From contig NZ_FODJ01000004.1 of NCBI RefSeq assembly GCF_900110345.1, positions 60,932 to 124,931 of the forward strand: a DNA stretch of 64,000 nt. The letters are read 5' to 3'. The DNA is from Amphibacillus marinus. Its GTDB lineage: Bacteria; Bacillota; Bacilli; Bacillales; Amphibacillaceae. Below, piece after piece: positions 37,610 to 47,162 of the stretch (position 1 is the first letter of the stretch; each line of letters begins with the position of its first letter). The notes under the pieces are model-generated. The model made no database searches. It was not told the origin of the DNA and was given only the letters and a program-made list of their open reading frames with translations. Made by a program: the position numbers and the translations under genes.

Positions 37610-38008
37610 TTAAGCTTTACTCTCTGCAGCGGTGATGGGTTCAATCTTCCCTCTCGGTCGTTTACTTTCGTTAACATTAACCTTACTAGTACCGACAAAC
37701 AAGCCACCTTCATCAATAATAATACCAGACGATTCAATGTCGCCAGTAACTGAACCACTTGCTTCAACATGTACGGTTTGGTTAGTATAAATTGCTCCCT
37801 TAGCTTCACCAGCTACAATGACATGCTTAGCCTTAATTGAAGGCTCTGCAGAACCTGTTTTTCCAATATAAACATCACCATTGCATTCAATTTCTCCTAG
37901 GACCTTGCCATCAATCCTCAGGCTAGAAGGAAGTTTAATTTTTCCTTCAATTACTGTGTCTTTTCCAATAACCGTATCAATCATTTTTTCGTTTTTCTTA
38001 CTTAACAT
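37610..38008 (-). CDS. Bactofilin
   Basis: 132 residues from the ATG at 38008 behind TAGGAGCT; the frame extends upstream without a ribosome site. The DUF583 core (about 10-105) shows the repeating beta-helix pattern IDGKVLGEIECNGDVYIG, VIVAGEAKGAIYTN and VHVEASGSVTGDI. Bactofilins polymerise without nucleotide and place cell-wall enzymes at sites of curvature or division. The M23 peptidase gene ends 22 bases upstream, so the two form an operon. Confidence 0.93.
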   Translation of the reverse strand: MLSKKNEKMIDTVIGKDTVIEGKIKLPSSLRIDGKVLGEIECNGDVYIGKTGSAEPSIKAKHVIVAGEAKGAIYTNQTVHVEASGSVTGDIESSGIIIDEGGLFVGTSKVNVNESKRPRGKIEPITAAESKA

Positions 38009-38030
38009 GCTAACAGCTCCTAAATGGGGT

Positions 38031-38930
38031 TTATTCTTGTTCAAAAAAATCCAAATAAAACTCTGGATCAACAGGCGTGCCATCTTTTAATATTTCATAG
38101 TGTAAGTGGGGTCCAGTGCTTCGTCCGGTACTACCAATCGCCCCAATCACTGAGCCTTTTTTGACCTGTTCACCTTGCTCAACATTGATTTCCGAAAGGT
38201 GTGCATACAGAGTTATGTAGCGATCATTGTGTGAGATGCGAATCGTATTGCCGTAGCCACCGTAAAATTCAGCCAGTGTGACGACACCGTCACCTGCTGC
38301 AAACACTGGTGTTCCGGTTGCGCCCCGAACGTCTATTCCTGAGTGGATGGACTGTGTGCGATTAAATGGATCAGATCGTGGTCCGAAGGCAGATGTAATG
38401 GTGTCTGGTTCTGTTGGCCATGCAGTCGGAATATATTGCAGGTTATGCTCCAGTTGCTCAATATTCGCTATTGTTTGGTGGTAGCGGTCAATCCATTCAG
38501 TTGTTTCTAGTAGTGATTGTTGCTGAGATAGCTGGTTAATTTCTTCATCTAGCAAAGGAATGTTAATTCCACCTAAAGCTTCTTCGGGCATTTCATTTAT
38601 GTATTGGTGAAATTTTTCTTCTATTTCATTAAGTTGTTCAAAGCGCTCAATGACTGTATCGCGTTCATTTTCTAGTACTTCAACTTCAGTTACTAAAGTG
38701 TCTTTACGATTTTCTAAAAGGGTTACTTGTTCACTAAGCTGTTTGTTAGTTGTGGCTAAATTATCATTCAACAAGACATTGTAGATTAGTAAGATAATAG
38801 GTATTAAACCAATGATAGCGAGCACAACTAATAAGATACGAGGGAAATACAATTGTCTCGTTTGCTTATGTGCTTGATTAGATATAATCGTAAACGTGAG
38901 CATCCTCGGTCTAAATTTCCTTAGACTCAC
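38031..38930 (-). CDS. M23 family (LytM) peptidoglycan endopeptidase
   Basis: 299 residues from a GTG start behind AAAGGAG. One membrane helix (about 29-50), a coiled coil (about 60-120) and a C-terminal M23 domain (about 190-295). The zinc ligands are in IHSGIDVRG and HLHYEI, and TSAFGPRSDPF opens the domain. It is anchored and periplasm-facing, cutting peptide cross-links. Pairing with bactofilin is a known shape-control arrangement in which the filament localises the enzyme. Confidence 0.93.
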   Translation of the reverse strand: MSLRKFRPRMLTFTIISNQAHKQTRQLYFPRILLVVLAIIGLIPIILLIYNVLLNDNLATTNKQLSEQVTLLENRKDTLVTEVEVLENERDTVIERFEQLNEIEEKFHQYINEMPEEALGGINIPLLDEEINQLSQQQSLLETTEWIDRYHQTIANIEQLEHNLQYIPTAWPTEPDTITSAFGPRSDPFNRTQSIHSGIDVRGATGTPVFAAGDGVVTLAEFYGGYGNTIRISHNDRYITLYAHLSEINVEQGEQVKKGSVIGAIGSTGRSTGPHLHYEILKDGTPVDPEFYLDFFEQE

Positions 38931-39146
38931 ATTCGCCTACTCCTTTCTGAAATGAATTCGACTAAATATTACATTATTCTAAATAATCTATGGTAGTCCA
39001 CTAATACCATACTTAAATGCCTAAAATTTATCAAGAGATTATCATGTTTTGTAATCAAGTTGAAATATAGAGTTGAAGTTTTTGTCTAAAATTGGGTTTT
39101 AAAAACTTAATAAAGCACTATGAAATAATTGTCTCAGAAAATAAAA

Positions 39147-39180
39147 TTAACCCTAAAGCCTTAGTAGGCTTTAGGGTTAA
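39147..39180 (-). terminator. Terminator after manA
   Basis: Perfect 14-bp stem TTAACCCTAAAGCC/GGCTTTAGGGTTAA with a 6-base loop, followed on the minus strand by TTTTATTTTC. Confidence 0.9.
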
Positions 39181-39185
39181 TCTCG

Positions 39186-40142
39186 TTATGTGTGTGAAAC
39201 AATAAAGCTGGCTTGGCCAGAAAGGCTGTAGCTATCTACAGTAGCGGGAATAATGAAATGCTCACCCTTCTTAATTGAGTAAGTCGTTTCATTTACAGTT
39301 AATGTTGCTTCACCATCAACGACACTAATCTGCACGAAATCACAATCTCGCTCTAATGTAACGGACCCACTTAACGTCCAATGGTAAACGGTGAAGTAAT
39401 GCTCTTTAACGAGTTGTTTAATCTTCAATCCTTCAATGGTTGTTTCCGATTGCGAAAAGCTTGGCTCGACATGTGGCGCAGTAGTAACCTCGATTGAAGA
39501 AGCTAAATGGAGCTCCCGTGTTTGTCCCTGATCATCTGTGCGATCATAGTCGTAAACACGATAGGTAATATCTGAGCTTTGTTGCGTTTCAAGAATTACA
39601 ATGCCTTTTCCGATTGCATGAATCGTTCCACTAGGGACATAAATAAAATCGCCAGCCTTAGCAGGAACACGACGTAATAGCTTGTCCCATTGACCAGTTT
39701 TGGCTAATTCCTCAAATTGATCGTTTGAAAGAGCGTGGTGACCAAAGACAATTTCAGCCCCTTCTTCAGCCTGTAGTACGTACCAGCATTCTGTTTTTCC
39801 ATAGGGTACACCTTCTACTCTTTGAGCATAGTCATCGTTAGGGTGTACCTGAACAGATAAATCGTTTGCGGCATCAAGAATTTTCACGAGCAGAGGGTAA
39901 GCTTCATGATTATCTACTGCCTTGTTAAATAGCTCAGGTGCATCTTCCCAAGCATTCAATAACGTTTTTCCAGCTAGTGGTCCATTAACAATGGTACATG
40001 GACCATTTTCATGAGCAGAGATAACCCAAGCCTCTCCAGTTAAATCATTCGGAATGTTATAGTCGAACAGGGTTTTTAGTTTGCGCCCCCCCCAAATGCG
40101 CTCCTGAAAAACAGGCTGTAAAAAAATAGGTGCATCATACAT
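39186..40142 (-). CDS. manA: Mannose-6-phosphate isomerase, class I
   Basis: 318 residues from the ATG at 40142 behind AAAGGGGG. Cupin metalloenzyme, with the metal ligands in VQVHPNDDYA and KTECWYVL near 95-115 and H in GTIHAIGKG near 165. It interconverts mannose 6-phosphate and fructose 6-phosphate. It stands downstream of a ROK kinase and a beta-glycoside PTS cassette, the same functional pairing as gmuE and gmuF of the Bacillus glucomannan operon. Confidence 0.94.
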   Translation of the reverse strand: MYDAPIFLQPVFQERIWGGRKLKTLFDYNIPNDLTGEAWVISAHENGPCTIVNGPLAGKTLLNAWEDAPELFNKAVDNHEAYPLLVKILDAANDLSVQVHPNDDYAQRVEGVPYGKTECWYVLQAEEGAEIVFGHHALSNDQFEELAKTGQWDKLLRRVPAKAGDFIYVPSGTIHAIGKGIVILETQQSSDITYRVYDYDRTDDQGQTRELHLASSIEVTTAPHVEPSFSQSETTIEGLKIKQLVKEHYFTVYHWTLSGSVTLERDCDFVQISVVDGEATLTVNETTYSIKKGEHFIIPATVDSYSLSGQASFIVSHT

Positions 40143-40230
40143 GATATCGTCCCCCTTTGTGTAATTTATCACGGATAACTAACTGTAAACTTCCCCACAT
40201 CAAGGATAGGTAGAAAATCCAAGTATGCAA

Positions 40231-40327
40231 AGTGCGCTATCAACAGTCAGTAAAGGCCCGATTGGTTCAGAGGCCGTTATTAGGTCACACCTGTGGTGCT
40301 AACAATCAGTACACTTCACTGATTGAA
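40231..40327 (-). repeat. Dispersed 3'-end repeat, copy C
   Basis: Between manA and the ROK gene, directly 3' of the ROK stop on the minus strand. Contains CAGTCAGTAAAGGC, GGTTCAGAGG, TGGTGCTAACAATCAGT and ACTGATTGAAGG; the hairpin is AATCAGT/ACTGATT (40304-40324). The GCACTTTGGTTA block is missing. Confidence 0.7.
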
Positions 40328-40335
40328 GGTTCACT

Positions 40336-41247
40336 TTATCCTTGAAGGATAAGTGCAGCGGCACCAATGACGCCGGCATTTTGATCAAGCTTTGCTGGAA
40401 CAATTTCAGTTGCTCTGCTAGCGGGGTTCAATGCAAAAGTCTTGACGTATTCCTCCACCTCTTTAAATAATACATGACCCACCTTAGTTACGCCACCGCC
40501 AAGGACAATTTTTTCAGGATCAAACGTATTAATTAATGTTACACAAGCAATACCGATTGTCCGAAAGACATCCTGAACAAAAGGTTTCAAGATGGGATCA
40601 TCTTGCTGATAGGCTTCAATTACTTCTACAGTTGATAAGGATTTGCCAGCGAGCTGTGAGCCTTTTCTGGCAATGGCTGTTCCTGAAGCGATATGCTCTA
40701 AGCAACCATGCTGACCACACACACATTCACCGTAGCTAGGATTGATAACTGTGTGACCAAAATCACCTGCGTTGCCACGTAAGCCAGTTACCAATTGACC
40801 ATTTACATAGATGCCCGCTCCAATCCCTGTGCTAATCGTTAGATAGACAAAGTCATTGGTAGCTTGTGCTGCCCCTAACCATCTCTCTGCTAGAGCAGCT
40901 GCGTTAGCATCGTTTTCTAAACGAATGGGTACAGTAAAATGGCTCTTAAATTGTTCAACGATCGGTATGTTTCGCCAATTCTTTAAATTTGGTGGACTTG
41001 TAATAAGTCCTTCCTTGCTATTTAGCGGTCCAGGTGCACCAATCCCAATGCCGATAAGGTCAGAGTCCGAGAGAACTTGTTCATCTAACTGTTGATTAAC
41101 GGATGCTATAATGCGCTCAATCATTTCTGTTGGCGCTATGGTTAGATCAGTTGGTAATTTATCCTCTGAAACAATTTTCCCTTGTTCGTTAACAAGCGCA
41201 ATTGCGACTTTTGTGCCGCCAATGTCAATTCCGACAGCATATTGCAT
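40336..41247 (-). CDS. ROK family sugar kinase
   Basis: 303 residues. ATP motif DIGGTKVA at 8-15, catalytic aspartate in LENDANAAALAE near 113, and the ROK zinc motif GECVCGQHGCLE near 170. It phosphorylates glucose, fructose or mannose. Context with ManA favours a manno- or fructokinase role like GmuE, but glucokinase remains possible. RBS AAGGAGG. It lies 71 bases after the PRD regulator gene. Confidence 0.9.
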   Translation of the reverse strand: MQYAVGIDIGGTKVAIALVNEQGKIVSEDKLPTDLTIAPTEMIERIIASVNQQLDEQVLSDSDLIGIGIGAPGPLNSKEGLITSPPNLKNWRNIPIVEQFKSHFTVPIRLENDANAAALAERWLGAAQATNDFVYLTISTGIGAGIYVNGQLVTGLRGNAGDFGHTVINPSYGECVCGQHGCLEHIASGTAIARKGSQLAGKSLSTVEVIEAYQQDDPILKPFVQDVFRTIGIACVTLINTFDPEKIVLGGGVTKVGHVLFKEVEEYVKTFALNPASRATEIVPAKLDQNAGVIGAAALILQG

Positions 41248-41318
41248 ATATTCATCCTCCTTTTTTACGTTAAAGTTGACTACTACTTAATGACTTAAGA
41301 TGAATGATTAAGTAGCTA

Positions 41319-43265
41319 TTAATTATTTAAGGCTATCAAGGTGTTAATAAATTCACGATAGCTGGTACATTGAGTTAAACTCTGAATTAAAGCAGGGTTA
41401 TCGACCATTTTCCCAAGCATTTCATACATGTTTTGCAAATCTTCTTTGCTATCTTTCTCAACGTTTAATAAGCAGACAAACTGTACACGATTACCAGCCC
41501 AATCAATTGGCTTTTTAAGTGTACAGATGGTTAGGCATGTTACATTGGTTTGCGCTGTTATGGGGTGAGGGATTGCAATTAAGTTACCATAGGCGGTTGG
41601 TGCGATACTTTCCCTTTCGTAAACTAAGTCTAGATAATTATTAGGTAGGGCTACCTTATCTTGTAATTGCTTGACTAAAAAGGTAAGGACGTCTTCCTTT
41701 GTTTGTAAGGGTTTACTTAAAAAGAGTAAATCCTCTCGAATATATTCAAACACACTGTTAACATCCTCTTCGACAAACGCTTCAATTTTAACAATATCCT
41801 TCTCAGTCAAAATTGCATTAACTTCAATTACAGGAACCGGGACATCCTGGTGAATTGGAACTGAGCTAACAATAAAATCTGTTTTGTCAAAGGGAACCTG
41901 CTGTAATTTGTAATATTCAGTTGTGCCAAGTATCTCAATCCGGGAGCCGAACTGTGACTTTAGCTTATATTTAATTAAATGAGCACTTCCTAAACCCGAG
42001 GCGCAGACGATAAAGCAACGAATTGGCCCTGTTTGCATTTTTTTCCGTTCAATAGCTGCACCAATGTGCAACGCGATATAGCCAATCTCATTTTCATCAA
42101 TGGCAACGCCCATCAATTCCTCTAACACCAGTCCAGCGACAATCCCTGCTTCAAATGCAAGGGTATAGTTCTGCTTAATATCATTTAACATGGGGTTGCG
42201 CACATTCATGCCGTATTTATACCGGTTAATAGCGGGTTTTAAGTGCAAACCCAGGCCGATAATAAGTTCCTTATCATGACGAATACCTAAGTGCATTTTC
42301 GCTTCAAGGGCATCTAATATTTGTGTCGTCATTGATTGAATGGGTTGATCCATAATCGTTTCAATGGTTGTCTCACTCATATTTGTTTGACTAACCATTT
42401 TGGTACCGAGCAAATGAATAGCGATATAGGCTACCTCAACGGTAGGAAAGGTGACACCGAGTATTCGTTCAGCAGCAGTTACAATGTTCTGCGCTACACG
42501 ATATTCACGCTGTTTAGTTATTTCGTCAATATCCTGGGTAATGAGTGAAACGTGATGTCCACTTTTAATGCGCTTATAAGCAATAGCGATATGAATGAAC
42601 AAATTATTAATTGCAATATCAGACAATGATATCTTATGTTCACGAATTTCATTAATTAATAGCATCCAAATTTGTTCAAGTTGTTCAGCATTGATGTCAG
42701 CAATTCTCGTTAATTGATCCTGCCAAATGGTAGTAGAAGCAGAACGGCTGCGGTCGAAAATATACTCAGACATCGCGAACCGAAGCTTAACTTCATTACC
42801 AATTGCCTTTAAGCCGTAATTGGGTTTCTTATCGAGTGTGATATCATGCTTATCGAGTAGCTTTTTAACTTGTCTTAAATCACTTTGGATCGTTGACTTA
42901 CTAATATGCATTTCATCACAGAGCTCGTCGAGTTTAAGGTAATGTTCAGAAAGTAAAAATTTTTTTAATAAGTATTGGACCCGTGCATCGGGTGAATTAA
43001 GTAAATGATCGCCATCAATTTGACCTTCAACAAATTGATTAAGATATTGCCGGAAATCCAAGTCATCCTCAATGATGAGCTCATAGCCTGTTCCGCGAGT
43101 AGACTTGATTCTTGCCCCGTGCTTACGTAGTTCGTAATCAAGCCCTTTAATATCCTCTCTAATTGTCCGAGAAGTGACATCTAGAACATGGGCTAAATAC
43201 TCACTGGTAATCGGCTTATCTGATGCCATTAGCTCACGCAAAATAATAATGATCCGGGAGTTCAA
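41319..43265 (-). CDS. PRD-containing PTS-controlled transcription regulator (cassette 1)
   Basis: 648 residues in LicR/MtlR order: HTH (1-60, with SRTIREDIKGL), a second winged helix (about 80-170), PRD1 (about 190-290), PRD2 (about 300-405, with GYIALHIGAAIE), a IIB-like domain with the phospho-cysteine motif CASGLGSA near 420, and a C-terminal IIA domain with AIPHPI near 560. Such proteins activate PTS operons when phosphorylated by HPr and are inhibited by their cognate IIB. It lies directly 3' of cassette 1 and is paralogous to 53450-55387. Confidence 0.92.
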   Translation of the reverse strand: MNSRIIIILRELMASDKPITSEYLAHVLDVTSRTIREDIKGLDYELRKHGARIKSTRGTGYELIIEDDLDFRQYLNQFVEGQIDGDHLLNSPDARVQYLLKKFLLSEHYLKLDELCDEMHISKSTIQSDLRQVKKLLDKHDITLDKKPNYGLKAIGNEVKLRFAMSEYIFDRSRSASTTIWQDQLTRIADINAEQLEQIWMLLINEIREHKISLSDIAINNLFIHIAIAYKRIKSGHHVSLITQDIDEITKQREYRVAQNIVTAAERILGVTFPTVEVAYIAIHLLGTKMVSQTNMSETTIETIMDQPIQSMTTQILDALEAKMHLGIRHDKELIIGLGLHLKPAINRYKYGMNVRNPMLNDIKQNYTLAFEAGIVAGLVLEELMGVAIDENEIGYIALHIGAAIERKKMQTGPIRCFIVCASGLGSAHLIKYKLKSQFGSRIEILGTTEYYKLQQVPFDKTDFIVSSVPIHQDVPVPVIEVNAILTEKDIVKIEAFVEEDVNSVFEYIREDLLFLSKPLQTKEDVLTFLVKQLQDKVALPNNYLDLVYERESIAPTAYGNLIAIPHPITAQTNVTCLTICTLKKPIDWAGNRVQFVCLLNVEKDSKEDLQNMYEMLGKMVDNPALIQSLTQCTSYREFINTLIALNN

Positions 43266-43482
43266 TTTATCATCCCCTTTTTTGATCCCTAGAGCTTAGC
43301 AATAAAGCGTATACGTTCATTATAGCTTGTTAGGAACTAATATGACTAGATAATTAACGAAAAAAATAAGATTTAGTACGATCTATTTAAAAGAAGCCCG
43401 GTCTAGTGAATACCCCTTTATTCAGGTGACAAAATAAGCTAAAGGGGAGGGGACTTTCAGTTGTGGCGATAATAAGCTGAAA

Positions 43483-43508
43483 AGCGTAGCAATTTTCATC
43501 GCTACGCT
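43483..43508 (-). terminator. Terminator of cassette 1
   Basis: Stem AGCGTAGC/GCTACGCT with a 10-base loop, TTTT after it on the minus strand. The same stem closes cassette 2 at 49767-49790. Confidence 0.8.
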
Positions 43509-43522
43509 CTAAGCATGCATTC

Positions 43523-44908
43523 TTAATCGTTAAAGCCGTTTTGCTTCGAGACATCTGCAAACCAAGAGGCACTCTTCTTAGCTGTTCGTTCTTGTGTTGC
43601 TAAATTGACAGAGAAGAAACCATAGCGGTTTTTATAAGCGTTTGACCAAGACCAATTATCCATGAAAGTCCACAGATGATAGCCCTTGACATTACAGCCT
43701 TCTGTAATAGATTTGTGTAGCCATTTCAAATGCTCTTTAATAAATTCGATGCGGTAATCATCTTCAATTCGACCATCTTTTAGGAAGCGTTCTTCATTTT
43801 GCACGCCCATGCCATTCTCAGAAATAAATGATTCAATATTGCCATAGTTTTCTTTTAAATTAATCATAATATCGTAGATGCCTTTTTCATAGATTTCCCA
43901 ACCACGATAAGGATTCATTTTACGACCAGGCATTTCATAATTATCAAAGAACCAGTCCGGCATGAATGGACCGTATGGATTAGGTAGATGAGCCTTTGCT
44001 TGAACACGTCTTGGTTGATAATAATTAACACCAAGCAGGTCAACAGTATTCTCTTTAAGTAGTTCCTTATCGCCTTCCTCAGTATGAGGTAAATGACCAT
44101 ACTCTTCTAATAGGCTAATTAGATCTGCTGGATACTCACCCTTAACGGCCGGATCAAGAAAGCTACGGTTAAAGAATAAATCGCAAATATGGGAAGCTTT
44201 CAAATCGGCAGGGTTTTGGCTGCGGGGATAAGAAGGCGTAAGGTTTAACACTATCCCAATTTTCCCATCCTGCGTCTGATGATAAGCTTGTACAGCCTTT
44301 GCATGTGCAATCATGGTATGATAACCAACCTGTATCGCTTTTCTAGCATCAACCACATTTGGGTAGTGGAAGTCATATAAATAGCCACCTTCAACCGGAA
44401 CAATAGGTTCGTTGAAGGTAAACCATGTCTTTACTCGATCTCCGAATAAACGAAAAGCTTCGTTTGCATAGTTTACATAAGCTTCAACCACATCCCGATT
44501 TTCCCAGCCGCCTTGGTCTTGGAGCTCAAGTGGCATATCGAAGTGGAAGAGGTTTACAAATGGTTCAATATCATTGGCGATCAGTTCATTGATCACGTTA
44601 TTATAGAAGATTACTGCATCATCGTTAACTTTACCGACGCCACCAGGAATTAGTCGGGCCCATGAAATTGACATTCTGAACGTGTTATGTCCAATCGACT
44701 TCATGTTCTTGATATCCTCTTGATAACGATTGTAAAAATCAGATGTTGTGTCAGGACCGACATTCTCAAAAAACCGATTTGGTTCTGTTGCATACCAGTG
44801 GTCCCAGATATCCTTGCCTTTGACACCATTATTTGAGCCTTCAGTTTGTGTAGCTGAAGCAGCGCTGCCCCACCAGAAGTTCTTAGGAAATTGATAATTT
44901 AAAGTCAT
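43523..44908 (-). CDS. GH1 phospho-beta-glycosidase of cassette 1
   Basis: 461 residues. WWGSAASATQTEG start motif, acid/base E167 in FNEPI and nucleophile E364 in SENG. It is the same length as the enzyme at 49802-51187 and clearly a recent paralog, similar through nearly the whole chain. It follows IIA by 12 bases and should cleave the disaccharide phosphate imported by this PTS. Given the kinase and ManA downstream, 6-phospho-beta-mannosidase or mixed gluco/manno activity (as in GmuD) is likely. Confidence 0.92.
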   Translation of the reverse strand: MTLNYQFPKNFWWGSAASATQTEGSNNGVKGKDIWDHWYATEPNRFFENVGPDTTSDFYNRYQEDIKNMKSIGHNTFRMSISWARLIPGGVGKVNDDAVIFYNNVINELIANDIEPFVNLFHFDMPLELQDQGGWENRDVVEAYVNYANEAFRLFGDRVKTWFTFNEPIVPVEGGYLYDFHYPNVVDARKAIQVGYHTMIAHAKAVQAYHQTQDGKIGIVLNLTPSYPRSQNPADLKASHICDLFFNRSFLDPAVKGEYPADLISLLEEYGHLPHTEEGDKELLKENTVDLLGVNYYQPRRVQAKAHLPNPYGPFMPDWFFDNYEMPGRKMNPYRGWEIYEKGIYDIMINLKENYGNIESFISENGMGVQNEERFLKDGRIEDDYRIEFIKEHLKWLHKSITEGCNVKGYHLWTFMDNWSWSNAYKNRYGFFSVNLATQERTAKKSASWFADVSKQNGFND

Positions 44909-44920
44909 TGTGTTGTCTCC

Positions 44921-45229
44921 TTACTTATTTCTGTAAATTTCAATAATCTCGATAGCTAAATCTCTTACTGTCATTGATGTCATTAAATGATCCTGAGAGT
45001 GTACAAGGATGACATTGACACTTTGGCCATCTCCACGAGCTTCTTGCTGAAGTAGCTCAGTTTGGAATTTGTGTGCTTTGCCCAGCTCTTCGCCCGCTTC
45101 CTTAATTTTTAAATCAGCGGCCTCAAAGTTACCTTCCTTGGCTTCCTGAATGGCTTCCATTGCACTGGATTTTCCATTACCTGCATATAAAATAATTTGA
45201 AATGCAATCTCTGTCATTGTTTGTTCCAT
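44921..45229 (-). CDS. PTS lactose/cellobiose family IIA component (cassette 1)
   Basis: 102 residues, all helical. The phospho-histidine is in VILVHSQDHL near 77-84. It takes phosphate from HPr and passes it to the IIB at 46633. RBS AAGGGGGAC. A long perfect hairpin lies in the 85-base gap before it. Confidence 0.94.
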   Translation of the reverse strand: MEQTMTEIAFQIILYAGNGKSSAMEAIQEAKEGNFEAADLKIKEAGEELGKAHKFQTELLQQEARGDGQSVNVILVHSQDHLMTSMTVRDLAIEIIEIYRNK

Positions 45230-45263
45230 GTTGTTGTCCCCCTTGATTAAAGTCCATTAAATG

Positions 45264-45299
45264 GCATGCGTATTTCCCTATAAAGGGAAATACGCATGC
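45264..45299 (-). other. Perfect 16-bp hairpin between IIC and IIA genes
   Basis: Arms 45264-45279 and 45284-45299 pair without mismatch around a 4-base loop; the core is GCATGCGTATTTCCCT. No T-run follows on the minus strand. It may be an RNase processing or mRNA-stability element that tunes IIA-GH1 against IIB-IIC. Cassette 2 has only a 27-base gap here and no such hairpin. Confidence 0.7.
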
Positions 45300-45314
45300 T
45301 TGGTTTATAAATGC

Positions 45315-46595
45315 TTAAGCAGCATTTTTTTCACTTTCGTAGTACTGTTTGTCAATAACTTTGATAAACGGTACCCAGATAACAAATACAATTGCCATGT
45401 TGATTAACTGCATAACACTACCCATAATGTTGTTACCTGTTGCTAAGAATCCACTAATTAATGCCGGTGTTGTCCAAGGGACGATAACGCCAGCAGGCCG
45501 TGGTGCAAAGCCGGTTGCCATGGCAAAGTAAGTAACGATAGCAACTACAACTGGTGCAAGTAACCACGGTATAACAACCATAGGGTTCATGATGATTGGT
45601 AAACCGAAGATGACGGGTTCATTTACATTAAAGATACCTGAACCAATACCAAGCTTACCAAGCTCTCGGTTTTGTCTGCTTTTTGCTACGACAAAGATTG
45701 CAATTAGAACAGCAAGTGTCATCCCAGAACCACCAATACCTACAATAAACGTATCAATAAATTGTTTGGTAACGATGTTAGGTAGTTCTTCACCAGCCTG
45801 ATAAGCGGCAAGGTTTTGATCGTTAAGTGTAAACCAAATTGGATCTAGAACTGAGTTGATAATAATTTGGCCGTGTAAGCCAAAGAACCAGAAGATTTGA
45901 ATTAAAAGCACGGCTACAATGGTAGCTGGCAGACCACTTCCGAGAACAGTTAAAGGCTCTTGAATAATAGTATATATAAAATTCTGTACCGTATCAAACG
46001 GAGTATAGCTAAAAATAATTCGAATAACTAAGAAAATTGTTAATGTAAAAGCAATTGGAATAAGTGCTGAGAACGAACGAGAAACTGCATCTGGAACACC
46101 AGCTGGCATTTTAATCGTTAATTTCTTATTAACAAAGTATTGATAGAGTTCAGCGGCAATAAAGGCACTAAAAATCCCTAAGAACATACCTTGTGCACCA
46201 ATAGCTGAAGTTGGGATAACGCCACCCGTACCATCTAATACTTGCGGAGTGAGCACAAGGAGTGCACCAATTGCAACAACCCCACCATAAATAGATTCGC
46301 CACCACGTTGTTCAACCATTTTATAACCAATACCAATAATTACAAAAAGACCCATGATACTAAGAGTGGCAGCTGATGCTGGATCTAATGCATTTTTATA
46401 TGATTCTAAGGCGCTTTCACTTAATACTTTGTCGAGGAATGGTAAATTAGCAATAACAACAAAGATTGAACCAAAAATAATTAACGGCAAAGCAACCATA
46501 AAGCCATTACGCAACGCTGTTAAATAACGGTTGTTGTTTAATTTATCAGCAATTGGCATAAGAACATTTTCTAATACTTCCATAAATTTATTCAT
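45315..46595 (-). CDS. celB: PTS cellobiose-type IIC permease (cassette 1)
   Basis: 426 residues, about ten membrane helices, EIIC lactose/cellobiose family. Conserved GLHGQIIINSVLDP near 245, FNVNEPVIFGLPIIMNP near 320 and the N-terminal ALRNGFMVALPLI. RBS AAAGGAGGAA. It carries the disaccharide across the membrane while IIB phosphorylates it. Paralog of 51539-52819. Confidence 0.94.
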   Translation of the reverse strand: MNKFMEVLENVLMPIADKLNNNRYLTALRNGFMVALPLIIFGSIFVVIANLPFLDKVLSESALESYKNALDPASAATLSIMGLFVIIGIGYKMVEQRGGESIYGGVVAIGALLVLTPQVLDGTGGVIPTSAIGAQGMFLGIFSAFIAAELYQYFVNKKLTIKMPAGVPDAVSRSFSALIPIAFTLTIFLVIRIIFSYTPFDTVQNFIYTIIQEPLTVLGSGLPATIVAVLLIQIFWFFGLHGQIIINSVLDPIWFTLNDQNLAAYQAGEELPNIVTKQFIDTFIVGIGGSGMTLAVLIAIFVVAKSRQNRELGKLGIGSGIFNVNEPVIFGLPIIMNPMVVIPWLLAPVVVAIVTYFAMATGFAPRPAGVIVPWTTPALISGFLATGNNIMGSVMQLINMAIVFVIWVPFIKVIDKQYYESEKNAA

Positions 46596-46632
46596 ATTTC
46601 TTCCTCCTTTTTATTGTTTTTAAAAGGTATTA

Positions 46633-46941
46633 TTATTCACCAATAAGTTCTAAAGCTTTGTCAAGAACAGCTTTACCATCGATGCGTCCATAAGAGACAG
46701 GATCAATGACATCAAGTGGAATGCCCACCTCGTTCGCTGTGACTGAGAATTTCTTTTTCATAAAACGCATCTGTGGACCAATTAATAGAACATCAGCACG
46801 TTTCATATCTTCAGGTGCTTTATCTTGAGCAACGGCCCAGATCTCTGCATCAATACCGCGCTCTTTTGCGCTCTCTTCCATTTTTGATACAAGTAGACTC
46901 GTTGACATGCCGGCAGAACATGCTAATAAAATTCTTTTCAT
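46633..46941 (-). CDS. celA: PTS lactose/cellobiose family IIB component (cassette 1)
   Basis: 102 residues. The phospho-cysteine is C8 in LLACSAGMSTS. First gene of cassette 1, with AAAGGAGGAG ribosome site and, upstream, a palindromic operator and cre-like site. Near-identical in length and sequence to 52850-53158. Confidence 0.95.
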   Translation of the reverse strand: MKRILLACSAGMSTSLLVSKMEESAKERGIDAEIWAVAQDKAPEDMKRADVLLIGPQMRFMKKKFSVTANEVGIPLDVIDPVSYGRIDGKAVLDKALELIGE

Positions 46942-46997
46942 GACTATTTTCTCCTCCTTTAATAAATGATGTATACCGCTTACAACCTCATTCTATT

Positions 46998-47012
46998 TTA
47001 GAAACGCTTTCA
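46998..47012. promoter_or_regulatory. cre-like site over cassette 1 promoter
   Basis: TTAGAAACGCTTTCA fits the cre consensus at 13 of 15 positions and overlaps a TAAAAT -10 on the minus strand (46995-47000). CcpA binding here would block transcription when glucose is present. Confidence 0.65.
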
Positions 47013-47027
47013 TTACCACGTGTAGTT

Positions 47028-47047
47028 TTTCCGTTTTAAAACGGAAA
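47028..47047. promoter_or_regulatory. Palindromic operator of cassette 1
   Basis: A perfect 20-base palindrome beginning TTTCC and ending GGAAA with a self-complementary 10-base centre GTTTTAAAAC. Centre about 40 bases upstream of the -10, where a PRD-type activator would bind. Confidence 0.65.
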
Positions 47048-47065
47048 TGAGTTATTCAAGACGTT

Positions 47066-47105
47066 AAAAAGCTCGTTAGCGCAGTACTGCGCTAACGAGC
47101 TTTTT
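47066..47105. terminator. 40-base perfect palindrome, bidirectional terminator
   Basis: Arm AAAAAGCTCGTTAGCGCAGT is followed at once by its exact complement, ending in TTTTT on both strands. It separates the third GH1 gene from the cassette 1 promoter region. Confidence 0.92.
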
Positions 47106-47162
47106 ATTAAGGGGGGTGTAATATTAATAGCATTCCCTTTTTGAAAATTCGGTAAACCTCAT

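Noticed and set aside
43296-43312. Possible cre upstream of the cassette 1 regulator (AAAGCGTATACGTT)
   Set aside because: Only about 11 of 15 consensus positions match; too weak to list.
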